Shown here: piece after piece, positions 26,892 to 34,920 of the stretch
How positions within the stretch are numbered: position 1 is the first letter of the stretch
Layout of the letters: each line of letters starts with the position of its first letter
Assembly: GCF_000720765.1 (NCBI RefSeq)
Contig: NZ_JODC01000010.1
Location: 310,001-374,000, forward strand
Direction: 5' to 3'
DNA from: Streptomyces sp. NRRL S-646
GTDB taxonomy: Bacteria > Actinomycetota > Actinomycetes > Streptomycetales > Streptomycetaceae
DNA length: 64,000 bases
Position numbers and translations under genes: made by a program
The notes under the pieces: generated by a model
What the model was told of the DNA's origin: nothing
What the model saw: only the letters and a program-made list of their open reading frames with translations
Databases searched by the model: none

Positions 26892-27902
26892 TCACCCCTG
26901 GCGGGCCAGGGGTCGTGCGGGCGTGATCGTTCCCACCGCCTTCAGCGTCCGCAGCACCGGGGCGGTCTCCAGGGTGCGGATCGCCTTGACGGCGCCCAGG
27001 CCGTGCGTGAGGTAGTGGTACAGGGCCGTGGTGTCCCTGCACAGCGCGTGCGCCACCAGGTTGGTGGGGCCGGTGGTGTGGGCGACAAAGGCCAGCTCGT
27101 CGTGGTGGGACAGGGTGGTGGCGACCTCGTCGAGGTGGGCCGGGGCCACCGCCATCCACAGCAGAGTCTTGGCGCTGCCGCCCAGCAGGCCGGGGTCGAG
27201 CTCGATGTCGAAGAAGATCGCCCCGCAGTCGCGCAGATGGTCGAGGCGGCGTGAGACCGTCGCCGGCGACCAGCCGGTACCGGCGGCGAGTTCACCGACG
27301 GCGGCGCGTCCGTCCTGCCGTAGCGCCTCCATCAGGGCGTGGTCGGCGGGGGTGAGGTGCAACTGGCAGCGGTGGCCCGGGTGCGGTGGCCCGCCGTGCC
27401 CGTCGGACCTCAGTGCGCCCAGCATCCGTTGCTGCCGTGCGGTCAGCGCGTTGGCGCTCATCCGCCACGGGGTGCGCCAGCCCAGGTAGGTGTGCAGCAG
27501 ATGGTGGGCGGAGACGGCGGTGAGGCCGACGCTGGGCGGCAGTTCGTGCAACAGCAGCGAGTGGCCGTGCGCCATGCCCAGCGGGGTCTCCAGCACGGCC
27601 ACGATCTCGGTGCCGCCGCCGGTCAGATACACCCACGAGGTGTCCGGGCGGCGGACGAGGGCGTGCGCGAGGTCGACGGCGGTCTCGGGCCCGGCGGTCA
27701 GCCGCAGCAGCCACTGCTCGTGCCCTGTGAGCTGTGGGTCGGGCAGCCCGACCACGCGCAGGGCCGCCTGCTCGCGCAGCCGTTCGTAGCGGCGGGAGAC
27801 CGTCTGCGGGGAGACTGCCAGCACGGCGCCCAGCTGGGTGAAGGAGGCGCGTCCGTCGATGTGCAGGGCGTGGATCAGGGCGCGGTCGATGTCGTCGAGC
27901 AT
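26892..27902 (-). CDS. Double-AsnC/Lrp-type transcriptional regulator 1
   Basis: This 336-residue regulator has two AsnC helix-turn-helix units (LDDIDRALIHALHIDGRASF...SPQTVSRRYERL at the N-terminus; LTPADHALMEALRQDGRAAV...SPATVSRRLDHL near residue 180). A RAM-like effector segment follows each. It is clearly paralogous to the regulator at 33643. Single-domain Lrp proteins are about 150 residues, so this is a fused double form. It is the left boundary gene of the phenazine cluster and probably senses an amino acid or aromatic acid. The ATG at 27902 matches the start of the paralogue. Confidence 0.87.
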   Translation of the reverse strand: MLDDIDRALIHALHIDGRASFTQLGAVLAVSPQTVSRRYERLREQAALRVVGLPDPQLTGHEQWLLRLTAGPETAVDLAHALVRRPDTSWVYLTGGGTEIVAVLETPLGMAHGHSLLLHELPPSVGLTAVSAHHLLHTYLGWRTPWRMSANALTARQQRMLGALRSDGHGGPPHPGHRCQLHLTPADHALMEALRQDGRAAVGELAAGTGWSPATVSRRLDHLRDCGAIFFDIELDPGLLGGSAKTLLWMAVAPAHLDEVATTLSHHDELAFVAHTTGPTNLVAHALCRDTTALYHYLTHGLGAVKAIRTLETAPVLRTLKAVGTITPARPLARQG

Positions 27903-27920
27903 GCGCACACCATCCTTCGG

Positions 27921-27992
27921 GCGCCCTGTCTGCAGGGCGCGGACACGGCCGCCGACGGGAAGGACCCTCCCGCAGGATCTCCCCGTCGGCGG
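27921..27992. terminator. Hairpins between the LuxC-like gene and regulator 1
   Basis: Two hairpins lie here. GCGCCCTG/CAGGGCGC (27921-27940) is an 8-bp stem with a 4-nt loop. CCGCCGACGGG/CCCGTCGGCGG (27949-27959 with 27982-27992) is an 11-bp stem. The second, 39 nt past the stop of the acyl reductase gene, is the likely terminator of that operon. The first, 18 nt upstream of the regulator start, may be an operator or leader structure. Confidence 0.6.
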
Positions 27993-28031
27993 AGGCGGTG
28001 GTCGGGCACCGCCGTGGACAACGGCACTCGG

Positions 28032-29417
28032 TCAGTCCCTGATCACCGACTTGCAGCACATCAGGAAATCGGCGAGGTGGCCGTCGTGCGGCAGTCCCGG
28101 CTCCATCCGGTGGGTCGGCCGGCCCCCCACGTACACGTTGCCGATGGACGGCTCCTGCACCAGCTCGGCCACCAGCCCGTCGTCGTCCGTGATCGCAGTG
28201 AGGACCAGGCTGTTCCTGAGCGGCTCCAGGCCGGCCTCGCGGCTCCAGGGCGCCACCCACACGCAGGGGAACGGCAGTTCCACGGCGGCCTGCGGTGCTT
28301 CGGGGGCTGCCAACTGGTGCACTGCGGCGCGCAGTACGGCGCTGCCGTCGCCCAGGTCGCCGAGGATGCCGTCGCCGCCGAGCCACGGCCGGGTGCCGGC
28401 CGCCCGGTGCAGGAGATGGGCCTCGAGCGCCTTGGCCGTGGCGAGCGGCTGGACGGGGAAGACCGCCGCCGGATCCTCGGGCGGCAGACTCGGCACCGCC
28501 GCCAGCCGCTCGGCGAGCGCGGCGCACAGCTCGGCCGGATCACCCTCCACGAAGACGGCCGTCGTGTTGACGCACCCCGTGCCGCCGTGGCCGCTCACCG
28601 AGTCGACGATCGTGTCGAGGTGCCCCCGCCAGTCGGCCTCCCGGGTCAGCAGGATCTTCGACCGGCCCGGCCCCTGCGGCAGCACCGACGGATCCCCGGC
28701 GTACTTGCGCACCACGTCCTCGCCGCCGTACACCAGCCCGAGATCCGCACCCCGCAGCAGCGCGTCCGCGGTGCTGTGGTCGGTGGGCAGCAGCGCCACC
28801 TGATCGTCGTCGAAGCCCGCCGCCCGCAGCGCGGTGACCAGTCGGTGCGGGGTGAACGGCTCGCGCCGGGACGGTCGTACGGCGACGCGATAGCCGAGCA
28901 CCAGCGCCTCCGGCCACAGGCTGTGCGGGCCGGGGTGGTTGCCGGCGGAGTGCACGGCGAACACGTTCCCCCGCCGCACCCACACCGCGCGCCCGGTACG
29001 GGTCAGCGGATCGTCCCATCGGTTCACCGCGCCGGTCGGCCGGGCGTTGTCCACACTGTGATGGGCCTTGCGCAGCCGGGCCGCGATCGCTGCGAGGGTC
29101 GCTCGCACCACACTGATCGGCGTCCCGCCGACCCGGCTGACCCGGTAGGCGTACTCCTCGGGTGTCAGCCCGTTCAGGACGGCGGTGGCGAAGAGATCCG
29201 CGGCCCGGCCGATCATGCCGATCCGCTCGTCGGGGGCGGGGGAGCCGGCCCGGTGCAGGGCCTTGAGCGTCCGGTCGACGAACAGCGGTGGTACGAGGCT
29301 GAGTTCGGCGCTCTCCCGGCCCGCGACGTCGGTCACGGTGAGGCGATTGCGGGCACGGTAGGGCCCCTGGGCGCCCAGGGCGTCGAGCGCGACCACCTCC
29401 GTGTGCGTCCCCGCCAT
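28032..29417 (-). CDS. LuxC-type acyl reductase (EhpG-like), phenazine carboxylate to aldehyde
   Basis: The 461-residue protein belongs to the LuxC/aldehyde-dehydrogenase superfamily. The NADPH-binding region is FAVHSAGNHPGPHSLWPEALVLGYRVAVRPS, and the catalytic loop GGTGCVNTTAVFVEG places Cys at about 282. It should reduce an activated acyl group to an aldehyde. Its start overlaps the stop of the adenylating enzyme by one base (TGATG), so the two are translationally coupled. The pair resembles EhpF/EhpG of griseoluteic acid biosynthesis in Pantoea, where one carboxyl group of phenazine-1,6-dicarboxylate is reduced. Assignment to the phenazine carboxylate is inferred from this context. Confidence 0.82.
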   Translation of the reverse strand: MAGTHTEVVALDALGAQGPYRARNRLTVTDVAGRESAELSLVPPLFVDRTLKALHRAGSPAPDERIGMIGRAADLFATAVLNGLTPEEYAYRVSRVGGTPISVVRATLAAIAARLRKAHHSVDNARPTGAVNRWDDPLTRTGRAVWVRRGNVFAVHSAGNHPGPHSLWPEALVLGYRVAVRPSRREPFTPHRLVTALRAAGFDDDQVALLPTDHSTADALLRGADLGLVYGGEDVVRKYAGDPSVLPQGPGRSKILLTREADWRGHLDTIVDSVSGHGGTGCVNTTAVFVEGDPAELCAALAERLAAVPSLPPEDPAAVFPVQPLATAKALEAHLLHRAAGTRPWLGGDGILGDLGDGSAVLRAAVHQLAAPEAPQAAVELPFPCVWVAPWSREAGLEPLRNSLVLTAITDDDGLVAELVQEPSIGNVYVGGRPTHRMEPGLPHDGHLADFLMCCKSVIRD

Positions 29418-30517
29418 CAGTACACCCCCTCGATCACGGTCTCGTTGTCGAAGGTGGCCACCGGGGCGATGTCCGCAACCGCGTCCCCGGCCTGTCCGTC
29501 GAGGGGCTCGATCCGCGTCGCCGTGTCCCGCTCGAGGTTGTTGGGCAGGAAGAAGGACTTGCTGACGTGATGCACGAGCACGCGCCCTCGCTCCCCGTAT
29601 CCGACCCGGTGCAGCGTCTCGGGATCGACGACGGAGAACGTCACATACGGGCTGTACGGGTCGAAGACGCAGCCGGCGTCGTCGGGCAGGCCCGGGCGCT
29701 CGCCGGCGAAGCCGAGGATCATCGTGCTGCCGTAGTTCCCGCACAGCACGGTGTCCGGGAAGACCTCCGTCTTGTACAGGTACCGGGAGTCGGCGTCCAG
29801 CTGGGTGCCGCCCCAACGGATCGCCTGCACCTTCTCGTTGACGAGTCCGGCCAGGTCGTCACGCCTGGCGATGCGTTCGAGCAGCGGGGGAGTGATCGTC
29901 AGGACGCCGATGTCCTGGGTGCGCAGCACGAACGCGGCCTGGTCGACGAGGTGTTCGGCGTACGCGTCGGCGTCGGCGCCGCGGCCGGAGGCGATCAGCT
30001 TCTTCACCCACCGCGGATCCAGGTCGACGGTGAAGCCGTGCCGCCCGTGGGTGGCCGCGGACCGGCGGAAGTACTCGCCCACGATGTGCGGGCCGGTCGG
30101 CACGAGGCCGAGCCAGTCGGCGCCGCGCGGGAAGCCGTGGGCGTCGAGGTTGCGGTTGCTCCAGTGGAGCATCCGCTCAAGCCAGTCCCGCAGCAGTACG
30201 ACCCGCTTCGGGGCTCCGGTGGTCCCGCCGCTCTCGAACACCCCGACCACGTCCGGGGACCGGCCGTACCCGCGCGGTATGAGATCCCGCACCGGCACGT
30301 CCCGCAGCTCGGCCGTCACATTGGGGAAGAGCGTCAGGTCCTCGTGCGTCCTGATGTCGGTCAGCGGGTCGAAGGGCAGGCTCCTGGCCCGCTCCAGCCA
30401 GAACGGCGATCCCGTCCCGGGGCCGAAATGCCATTCCATGGCGGCACGGATCAGCTCGTCCGGCTCGGGCCGGACGTCGAGTGGAAGGTCGAGGATCTCG
30501 GTGGCGGCTCGCGACAC
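29417..30517 (-). CDS. ANL-type acyl-adenylating enzyme (EhpF-like)
   Basis: This 366-residue protein resembles the short ANL enzymes of the LuxE/phenylacetate-CoA-ligase type. It has the P-loop-like ESGGTTGAPKRVV at residues 95-107, NYGSTM at 261-266 and GERGRVLVHHVSKSF later. It lacks the long C-terminal domain of CoA ligases. The predicted role is to activate one carboxylate of phenazine-1,6-dicarboxylate as acyl-AMP and transfer it to the LuxC-type reductase next door. The GTG at 30517 has AGGAG about 6 nt upstream, while the longer frame adds 22 unrelated residues. Confidence 0.82.
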   Translation of the reverse strand: MSRAATEILDLPLDVRPEPDELIRAAMEWHFGPGTGSPFWLERARSLPFDPLTDIRTHEDLTLFPNVTAELRDVPVRDLIPRGYGRSPDVVGVFESGGTTGAPKRVVLLRDWLERMLHWSNRNLDAHGFPRGADWLGLVPTGPHIVGEYFRRSAATHGRHGFTVDLDPRWVKKLIASGRGADADAYAEHLVDQAAFVLRTQDIGVLTITPPLLERIARRDDLAGLVNEKVQAIRWGGTQLDADSRYLYKTEVFPDTVLCGNYGSTMILGFAGERPGLPDDAGCVFDPYSPYVTFSVVDPETLHRVGYGERGRVLVHHVSKSFFLPNNLERDTATRIEPLDGQAGDAVADIAPVATFDNETVIEGVY

Positions 30518-30560
30518 TGGGAACTCCTGAACTTGGTTGAGGTACACGGCGGTTACGGAG

Positions 30561-31583
30561 CTACAGCTCGACGACGACGGCACCGATGTGCCGCCCCTCG
30601 ATCACCTCCAGCAGGGTCCGGGGCGCGTTCTCGATGCCCTTCACCCGCACATGGGGAAAGATGATCTCCCCCGCCCTGAGCCAGGCGCCGAACCGCTCGG
30701 TCCACTCGTCCTTGTCCGCGAAGTCGTCCGAGCTGAAGCCGCGCATCTCGATCCGCTTGTGGATCAGCGGCAGTGAGTCGAGCTCCACGGGCGCCGTCGT
30801 CCCGGTGCCGTTCTCGGCCAACTGCCCGGACAGCGCGCCGATCAGCACGAACCGGGCACCGGGCCGGGCCGCGTCGACCGCCGCCCGCAGCTGCTCGCCG
30901 CCGACGTTGTCGAAGCAGACGTCGATGCCTTCGGGTGCCGCCTTGGCCAGCTGCTCGGCAAGGGGGCCCGCACCGCGGACCACCACGTCGTCGTAGCCGA
31001 GTTCGGCGCGCAGCCGCTCGGCCTTCTCCCGGGAGCCTGCGCTGGCGATGACCCGCCCGGCCCCCAGCCGCCGAGCGATCAGCCCGGCCATCGAGCCGAT
31101 CCCACTGCCGCCGGCGGACACGAACACCGTGTCCCCGGGCCGGAGTTCGACGCCGCGGGTGAGTGCCGCGTACGCCGTCCAGCCCTGCTGGAGATGGGCG
31201 GCCGGGTCCGGCAGCACCGTACGGTCGATTCGACGGCACTCGGCGGCCGGCACGACGGCGTACTCGCGCCAGCCCTGCCAGTGCTGGACCAGGTCGCCGG
31301 GCATCAGGCCGCCGTCCTCGGGGGCCTGGACGACCTCGCCGATCGCCGTCCCGACGAGGGTGTCGCCGGGGTTCAGCACCGGGAACGGGGTGTCCCGGGT
31401 CGCCCCCGCGATGAGGATGCGCAGGGTGGCGAAGACATGGAAGAAGAGGTTGCGCACCAGTACCTCGCCCTCTCCGGGCGGCACTACGGGTGTCTCCACG
31501 ACGCCGAAGTGCTCCGGCCGGGGCAGCCCGGTCGGCTTGGCCAGCAGACGGACTTCTCTCTGGGTGGCGGGCAGGACTGCCAT
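30561..31583 (-). CDS. Zinc-free MDR family NADPH-dependent oxidoreductase (CurA/PTGR-like)
   Basis: The 340-residue protein has a GroES-like N-terminus and a Rossmann domain (VFVSAGGSGIGSMAGLIARRLGAGRVIASAGS). It ends with the family's characteristic HVRVKGIENAPRTLLEVIEG(R)HIGAVVVEL. Such enzymes reduce activated double bonds or ketones in enones with NADPH. It leads the minus-strand operon (MDR, adenylating enzyme, acyl reductase), 43 nt before the adenylating gene. The role in phenazine tailoring or self-protection is not established. The ATG at 31583 has AGGAG 6 nt upstream. Confidence 0.85.
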   Translation of the reverse strand: MAVLPATQREVRLLAKPTGLPRPEHFGVVETPVVPPGEGEVLVRNLFFHVFATLRILIAGATRDTPFPVLNPGDTLVGTAIGEVVQAPEDGGLMPGDLVQHWQGWREYAVVPAAECRRIDRTVLPDPAAHLQQGWTAYAALTRGVELRPGDTVFVSAGGSGIGSMAGLIARRLGAGRVIASAGSREKAERLRAELGYDDVVVRGAGPLAEQLAKAAPEGIDVCFDNVGGEQLRAAVDAARPGARFVLIGALSGQLAENGTGTTAPVELDSLPLIHKRIEMRGFSSDDFADKDEWTERFGAWLRAGEIIFPHVRVKGIENAPRTLLEVIEGRHIGAVVVEL

Positions 31584-31676
31584 GCACGCTCCTGAACGGG
31601 ATGGACGTGAGGGAGTGAACCCCCGGAGCACAGGGGGTGACCGAGGGACTCCAGCGTGAAGCGATCCGGGCCGTCC

Positions 31677-31703
31677 GCTCCAGTCGCGGCCTCGGACTGG
31701 AGC
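31677..31703. promoter_or_regulatory. Perfect 9-bp inverted repeat, candidate operator
   Basis: GCTCCAGTC (31677-31685) and GACTGGAGC (31695-31703) are exact inverse complements separated by 9 nt. The half-site centres are thus 18 bp apart, close to two helical turns. That suits a dimeric regulator binding one face of the DNA. Confidence 0.5.
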
Positions 31704-31838
31704 ATTTCTTCCATCCGGGGCGTCCCGCTGAAGGAACCTGACACCGTGCGCGGAGGCGGCCGCCCGGTCCGTGGTTGCGGCGACGACGTACGCGCACCGG
31801 GGCGGGCTGTGGGAAATCGTCATCGCGGACGGCGGCGA

Positions 31839-31874
31839 TGGAAGGAATCCTCCATCTCCCGGCGTTGGCTGGAG
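31839..31874 (+). promoter_or_regulatory. Shared 36-nt element, copy A (upstream of MFS gene)
   Basis: TGGAAGGAATCC-N8-CCGGCG-N2-GGCTGGAG lies 99 nt before the MFS start. The same string with identical spacing occurs at 50714-50749 ahead of the VOC gene; 29 of 36 positions agree by eye. It could be a common promoter or activator site for export and protection genes. Confidence 0.6.
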
Positions 31875-31973
31875 GACCTCCTTGCCCCGCCTCCACGCTG
31901 GGTCGTGGTCGGCCGGCGTGCCCCGCTCACGGGGGCCGGGCCGGCGTGTCGACAACGGTGGAGAGGAACCCCG

Positions 31974-33425
31974 ATGACTGCTGAGCGTGTGCTGACGCCG
32001 ACTCCCACGGCGTACCGATGGCGGTGGCTGGCGCTCACCGCCCTGCTCCTCGGTGAGGCGATGAACCTGCTGGACGCGACCATCGTGCAGGTCGCCGCAC
32101 CGGCGATCCACGCCGACCTGGGTGGGTCGGTGTCCGACATCCAGTGGTTCACGACCGCTTACACCCTGCCGTTCGCGGTGCTGCTGATCACCGGTGGCCG
32201 GCTGGGGGACATCGCCGGCCGGAAGCGGCTGTTCGTGATCGGTGTCACCGGATTCATGCTCGCGTCCGCCGCGTGCGCCGTGGCGCCCTCGGTGGGGCTG
32301 CTGATCGCCTTCCGGGTGGTGCAGGGAGCGGCGGCGGCCGTGATCATTCCCCAGACCATCGGTCTGATCAAGACGATGTTCGCCGGGCCCGAGATGTCCA
32401 AGGCTCTCGGCAGCATCGGCCCCGTGATGGGTCTGGCCGCCGTCTGCGGCCCGGTGCTCGGCGGTGTACTGACGCACGCCGACCTGTTCGGCTCGTCGTG
32501 GCGTGCGGCGTTCCTGGTGAACGTGCCCGTCTCGCTCGTCGTGCTCGCGATCTCGCCCAAGCTGATGGAGAACCGGGCGCCCAGGCGGCCCACCCTCGAC
32601 GTGGCCGGCACGCTGCTGGCCATGGCCGGGATCGGGCTCGTCGTCTACCCGCTGATCGGTGCGGACCTCGCGGCGCTGTCGGGGTGGAGCTGGGGTGCCA
32701 TCGCGGCCGGGCTGTTCCTGATGGTGGTGTTCTCGGTGCACCAGCGCGGGGTGGCGATCAACGGGCGCAGCCCGTTGGTGGAGCGGAGCCTGTTCGCCCA
32801 CCGCGGGTTCCCGGCCGCGCTGGTGACCTCGACGGCCTTCTTCGCCGTCACCAACGGTCTGATGATGGTCATCGTGCTGCAGCTCCAGCTGGGCCTGGGG
32901 ACGGACGTGCTGAAGGCGGGCCTGACGCTGGCGCCGTGGTCGGTGGGGCTGGCCGTCGCGTCCTGGATCGCCGGTGCGCACCTGGTCAGGCGCTACGGGC
33001 ACCGCATGATGTCCCTCGGCCTGGCGGTGCTGCTGGTGGGCGCACTGGCCGCCATCGCGGTCTACCACGAGGCGGACCCGGACGCATATCCCACGCTGCT
33101 GCTGTTCGCGCTGGGAGTCGTCGGGCTCGGCGTGGGCCTGTTCAGTCCCGCGTTCTTCACGATCGCCCTGAAGCCGCTCCAGCCGCAGGAGATCGGCTCG
33201 GCCGCCGGGCTGCTCAACGCGGTGCAGCAGCTGGGTGCGACGCTCGGGGTGGCGGTCCTCGGCAGTGTCTACCTGGGCAGCGCGCACTCCGGTGACGGGG
33301 CGTCGGCACTGCACGCCGTGCAGCTGGCGTTCTGGGTCGCGGTCGCGCTGATCGTCGTGAGCTTCGTGACGAGCCGGATGATGATCGACAAGAACGCGGT
33401 CGCGGACGCGGGGGCGGGACACTAG
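31974..33425 (+). CDS. DHA2-type MFS efflux transporter (14 TM)
   Basis: The 483-residue protein has about 14 membrane helices, motif A-like GRLGDIAGRKRLFVIG after helix 2, and the antiporter motif C-like GPVMGLAAVCGPVLGGVL near helix 5. This is typical of proton-driven drug export of the QacA/EmrB class. It lies inside the phenazine cluster and transcribes away from the tailoring operon, so it is the likely product exporter and self-resistance pump. The ATG at 31974 follows GAGAGGAA. Confidence 0.93.
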   Translation: MTAERVLTPTPTAYRWRWLALTALLLGEAMNLLDATIVQVAAPAIHADLGGSVSDIQWFTTAYTLPFAVLLITGGRLGDIAGRKRLFVIGVTGFMLASAACAVAPSVGLLIAFRVVQGAAAAVIIPQTIGLIKTMFAGPEMSKALGSIGPVMGLAAVCGPVLGGVLTHADLFGSSWRAAFLVNVPVSLVVLAISPKLMENRAPRRPTLDVAGTLLAMAGIGLVVYPLIGADLAALSGWSWGAIAAGLFLMVVFSVHQRGVAINGRSPLVERSLFAHRGFPAALVTSTAFFAVTNGLMMVIVLQLQLGLGTDVLKAGLTLAPWSVGLAVASWIAGAHLVRRYGHRMMSLGLAVLLVGALAAIAVYHEADPDAYPTLLLFALGVVGLGVGLFSPAFFTIALKPLQPQEIGSAAGLLNAVQQLGATLGVAVLGSVYLGSAHSGDGASALHAVQLAFWVAVALIVVSFVTSRMMIDKNAVADAGAGH

Positions 33426-33540
33426 CCGGACCCTTCGGGACGGAATGCCTACGGCAACGGCGAGCAAGTGCGGGAAACGGCGGCGGCCTTCGGGTCGCCG
33501 CTTCGGCGTGTACGTCGGCTCGTGGCCGGCCACTGCTTCC

Positions 33541-33628
33541 TCGCCCCCGCCGCCCCTACCCGTCCCGTCCCGTCCCGTCCCCGGGGGCTCCGCCCCCGGA
33601 CCCCCGCTCCTCAAACGCCGGAGGGGCT
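33541..33628. repeat. Streptomyces extragenic repeat, copy 2 (matches 2122-2222)
   Basis: It starts TCGCCCCCGCCGCCCC, has a short CCGTCCCGTCC tandem run, then a hairpin (CCGGGGGCTC/CGCCCCCGG). It ends ACCCCCGCTCCTCAAACG followed by CCGGAGGGGCTG. Located between two convergent genes (MFS and regulator 2), it probably also serves as terminator. Confidence 0.75.
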
Positions 33629-33642
33629 GAACTCAGGCACCG

Positions 33643-34662
33643 TCAGCCACGACTGCGCGGCGGTGTCGCGGAGCGTCTTGTGCGGGACAGGTCCGTGATG
33701 ATCGGGCTTGCCGCCTTGAGGTTCTGCAGGACCGGGCTGGTTTCCAGGGTGTGGATCGCGTCCAGCGATCCCAGGCGGCGGGCCAGGTAGTGGTGGAGGT
33801 CGGCCGGGTCGCGGCACAGCGCCTGGGCGACCAGGTTCGTGGGGCCGGTCGTCGCTGCCACGAAGGCCAGTTCGTCGTGGCCCGCCAGCGTCGTCGCGAC
33901 GTGTTCCAGGTGGGCCGGGCTCACCGACATCCACAGCAGCGCCCGTGTGTTGGCGCCGAAATGGCCCGTGTCGACCTCGACATCGAAGAAGATCGCGCCG
34001 CCCGCCTGCAGATCCGCGAGCCGGCGCGCGACGGTCACCGGAGACCAGCCCGTCGCCTGCGCGAGCTCCGCGTGCGTGGCCCGCCCGTCCTTCTGCAGCG
34101 CGACCAGCAAGTCGGCGTCGCCCTCGGCGAGTTGGCGCGGCACGGGCACGTACGAGGTGTCGGCCGCCTCGTGCTCCCGCAGGACGGCCTGTTGATGCTC
34201 GGCCAGCGTGTTGGCGCTGCGGCGCCAGTTCGTCGGACCCCCGAGGTACGTGTGCAGCAGGCAGTGCGCGGACACTGCGGTGATGTTGTTCGTGCGTGGA
34301 ATGTCGCGCAGGAGGAGCGAGTTGTGCGCCGCAGCGTCCGTCGGTGTGTGGATGATCGCCACGATCTCCGTACCGCCGGACGTGAGTTTCACCCATGAGG
34401 TGTCCTGCCGGCGTACGAGCGCATGGGCCAGATCCTGCGCGGAACTCGCTGCCGCGGTGAGCCGGACGATCCACTGCGTCTGCCCCGCCTGATGGGGGTC
34501 CGACAGCCCCACGACCCGCAGGGACGCCTCCGTGCGCAGCCGTCGATAGCGGCGCGCGACGGTCTGCGGCGACACGTCCAGCGCGTCGGCGATCTGACTG
34601 AAAGGTGCGCGGCCGTCGATGTGCAGCGCGTGGATCAGGGCACGGTCCAGGTCGTCCAGCAT
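33643..34662 (-). CDS. Double-AsnC/Lrp-type transcriptional regulator 2
   Basis: The 339-residue paralogue of the regulator at 26892 shares MLDD(L)DRALIHALHIDGRAPF...SPQTVARRYRRL at the N-terminus. The second HTH (LLVALQKDGRATHAELAQATGWSPVTVARRLADL) is near residue 180, and each is followed by an effector-binding segment. It is transcribed divergently from the methyltransferase gene at 34921. Together with regulator 1 it brackets the tailoring/export block. The ATG at 34662 was chosen by alignment to the paralogue. Confidence 0.87.
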   Translation of the reverse strand: MLDDLDRALIHALHIDGRAPFSQIADALDVSPQTVARRYRRLRTEASLRVVGLSDPHQAGQTQWIVRLTAAASSAQDLAHALVRRQDTSWVKLTSGGTEIVAIIHTPTDAAAHNSLLLRDIPRTNNITAVSAHCLLHTYLGGPTNWRRSANTLAEHQQAVLREHEAADTSYVPVPRQLAEGDADLLVALQKDGRATHAELAQATGWSPVTVARRLADLQAGGAIFFDVEVDTGHFGANTRALLWMSVSPAHLEHVATTLAGHDELAFVAATTGPTNLVAQALCRDPADLHHYLARRLGSLDAIHTLETSPVLQNLKAASPIITDLSRTRRSATPPRSRG

Positions 34663-34920
34663 GCACACATCCTTCAGTGGGGGCCTGCTCCGTGGAATAA
34701 AGTTGAAGATAACGCAGAGCACGCTACCATCGCAGCCGCAAGGCCCCACAGAATTCCATCAGTTCACCTGGTTCAGTGCTCGGTGCGGAGATGAGCGGAC
34801 TTTAACGCTTCAGCCGCCAGGAAAAGATTCGGCACTTTTGGCGGATTCTTGCATCCTTGATGATCCGCCTGCGCAGATCGCGCCTTTCCGTTGAATTGAA
34901 CTCGTCTTGGGGAGGATTTT

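Larger units (their letters stand above)
31584..31973. promoter_or_regulatory. 390-nt divergent regulatory region between the MDR and MFS genes
   Basis: No coding sequence is supported here. The region must carry promoters for the leftward tailoring operon and the rightward MFS gene. It contains a 9-bp perfect inverted repeat (31677-31703), an imperfect TGGA-N8-TCCA palindrome (31698-31713), the 36-nt element shared with 50714-50749, and GGAGGACCTCC (31871-31881). The two AsnC-type regulators of the cluster are the obvious candidates to bind. Confidence 0.55.

Noticed and set aside
31584..33614. N-terminal extension of the MDR oxidoreductase frame across the MFS gene
   Set aside because: The extension is antisense to MFS coding sequence and low-complexity. 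Homology starts at MAVLPATQ with a ribosome site just upstream.
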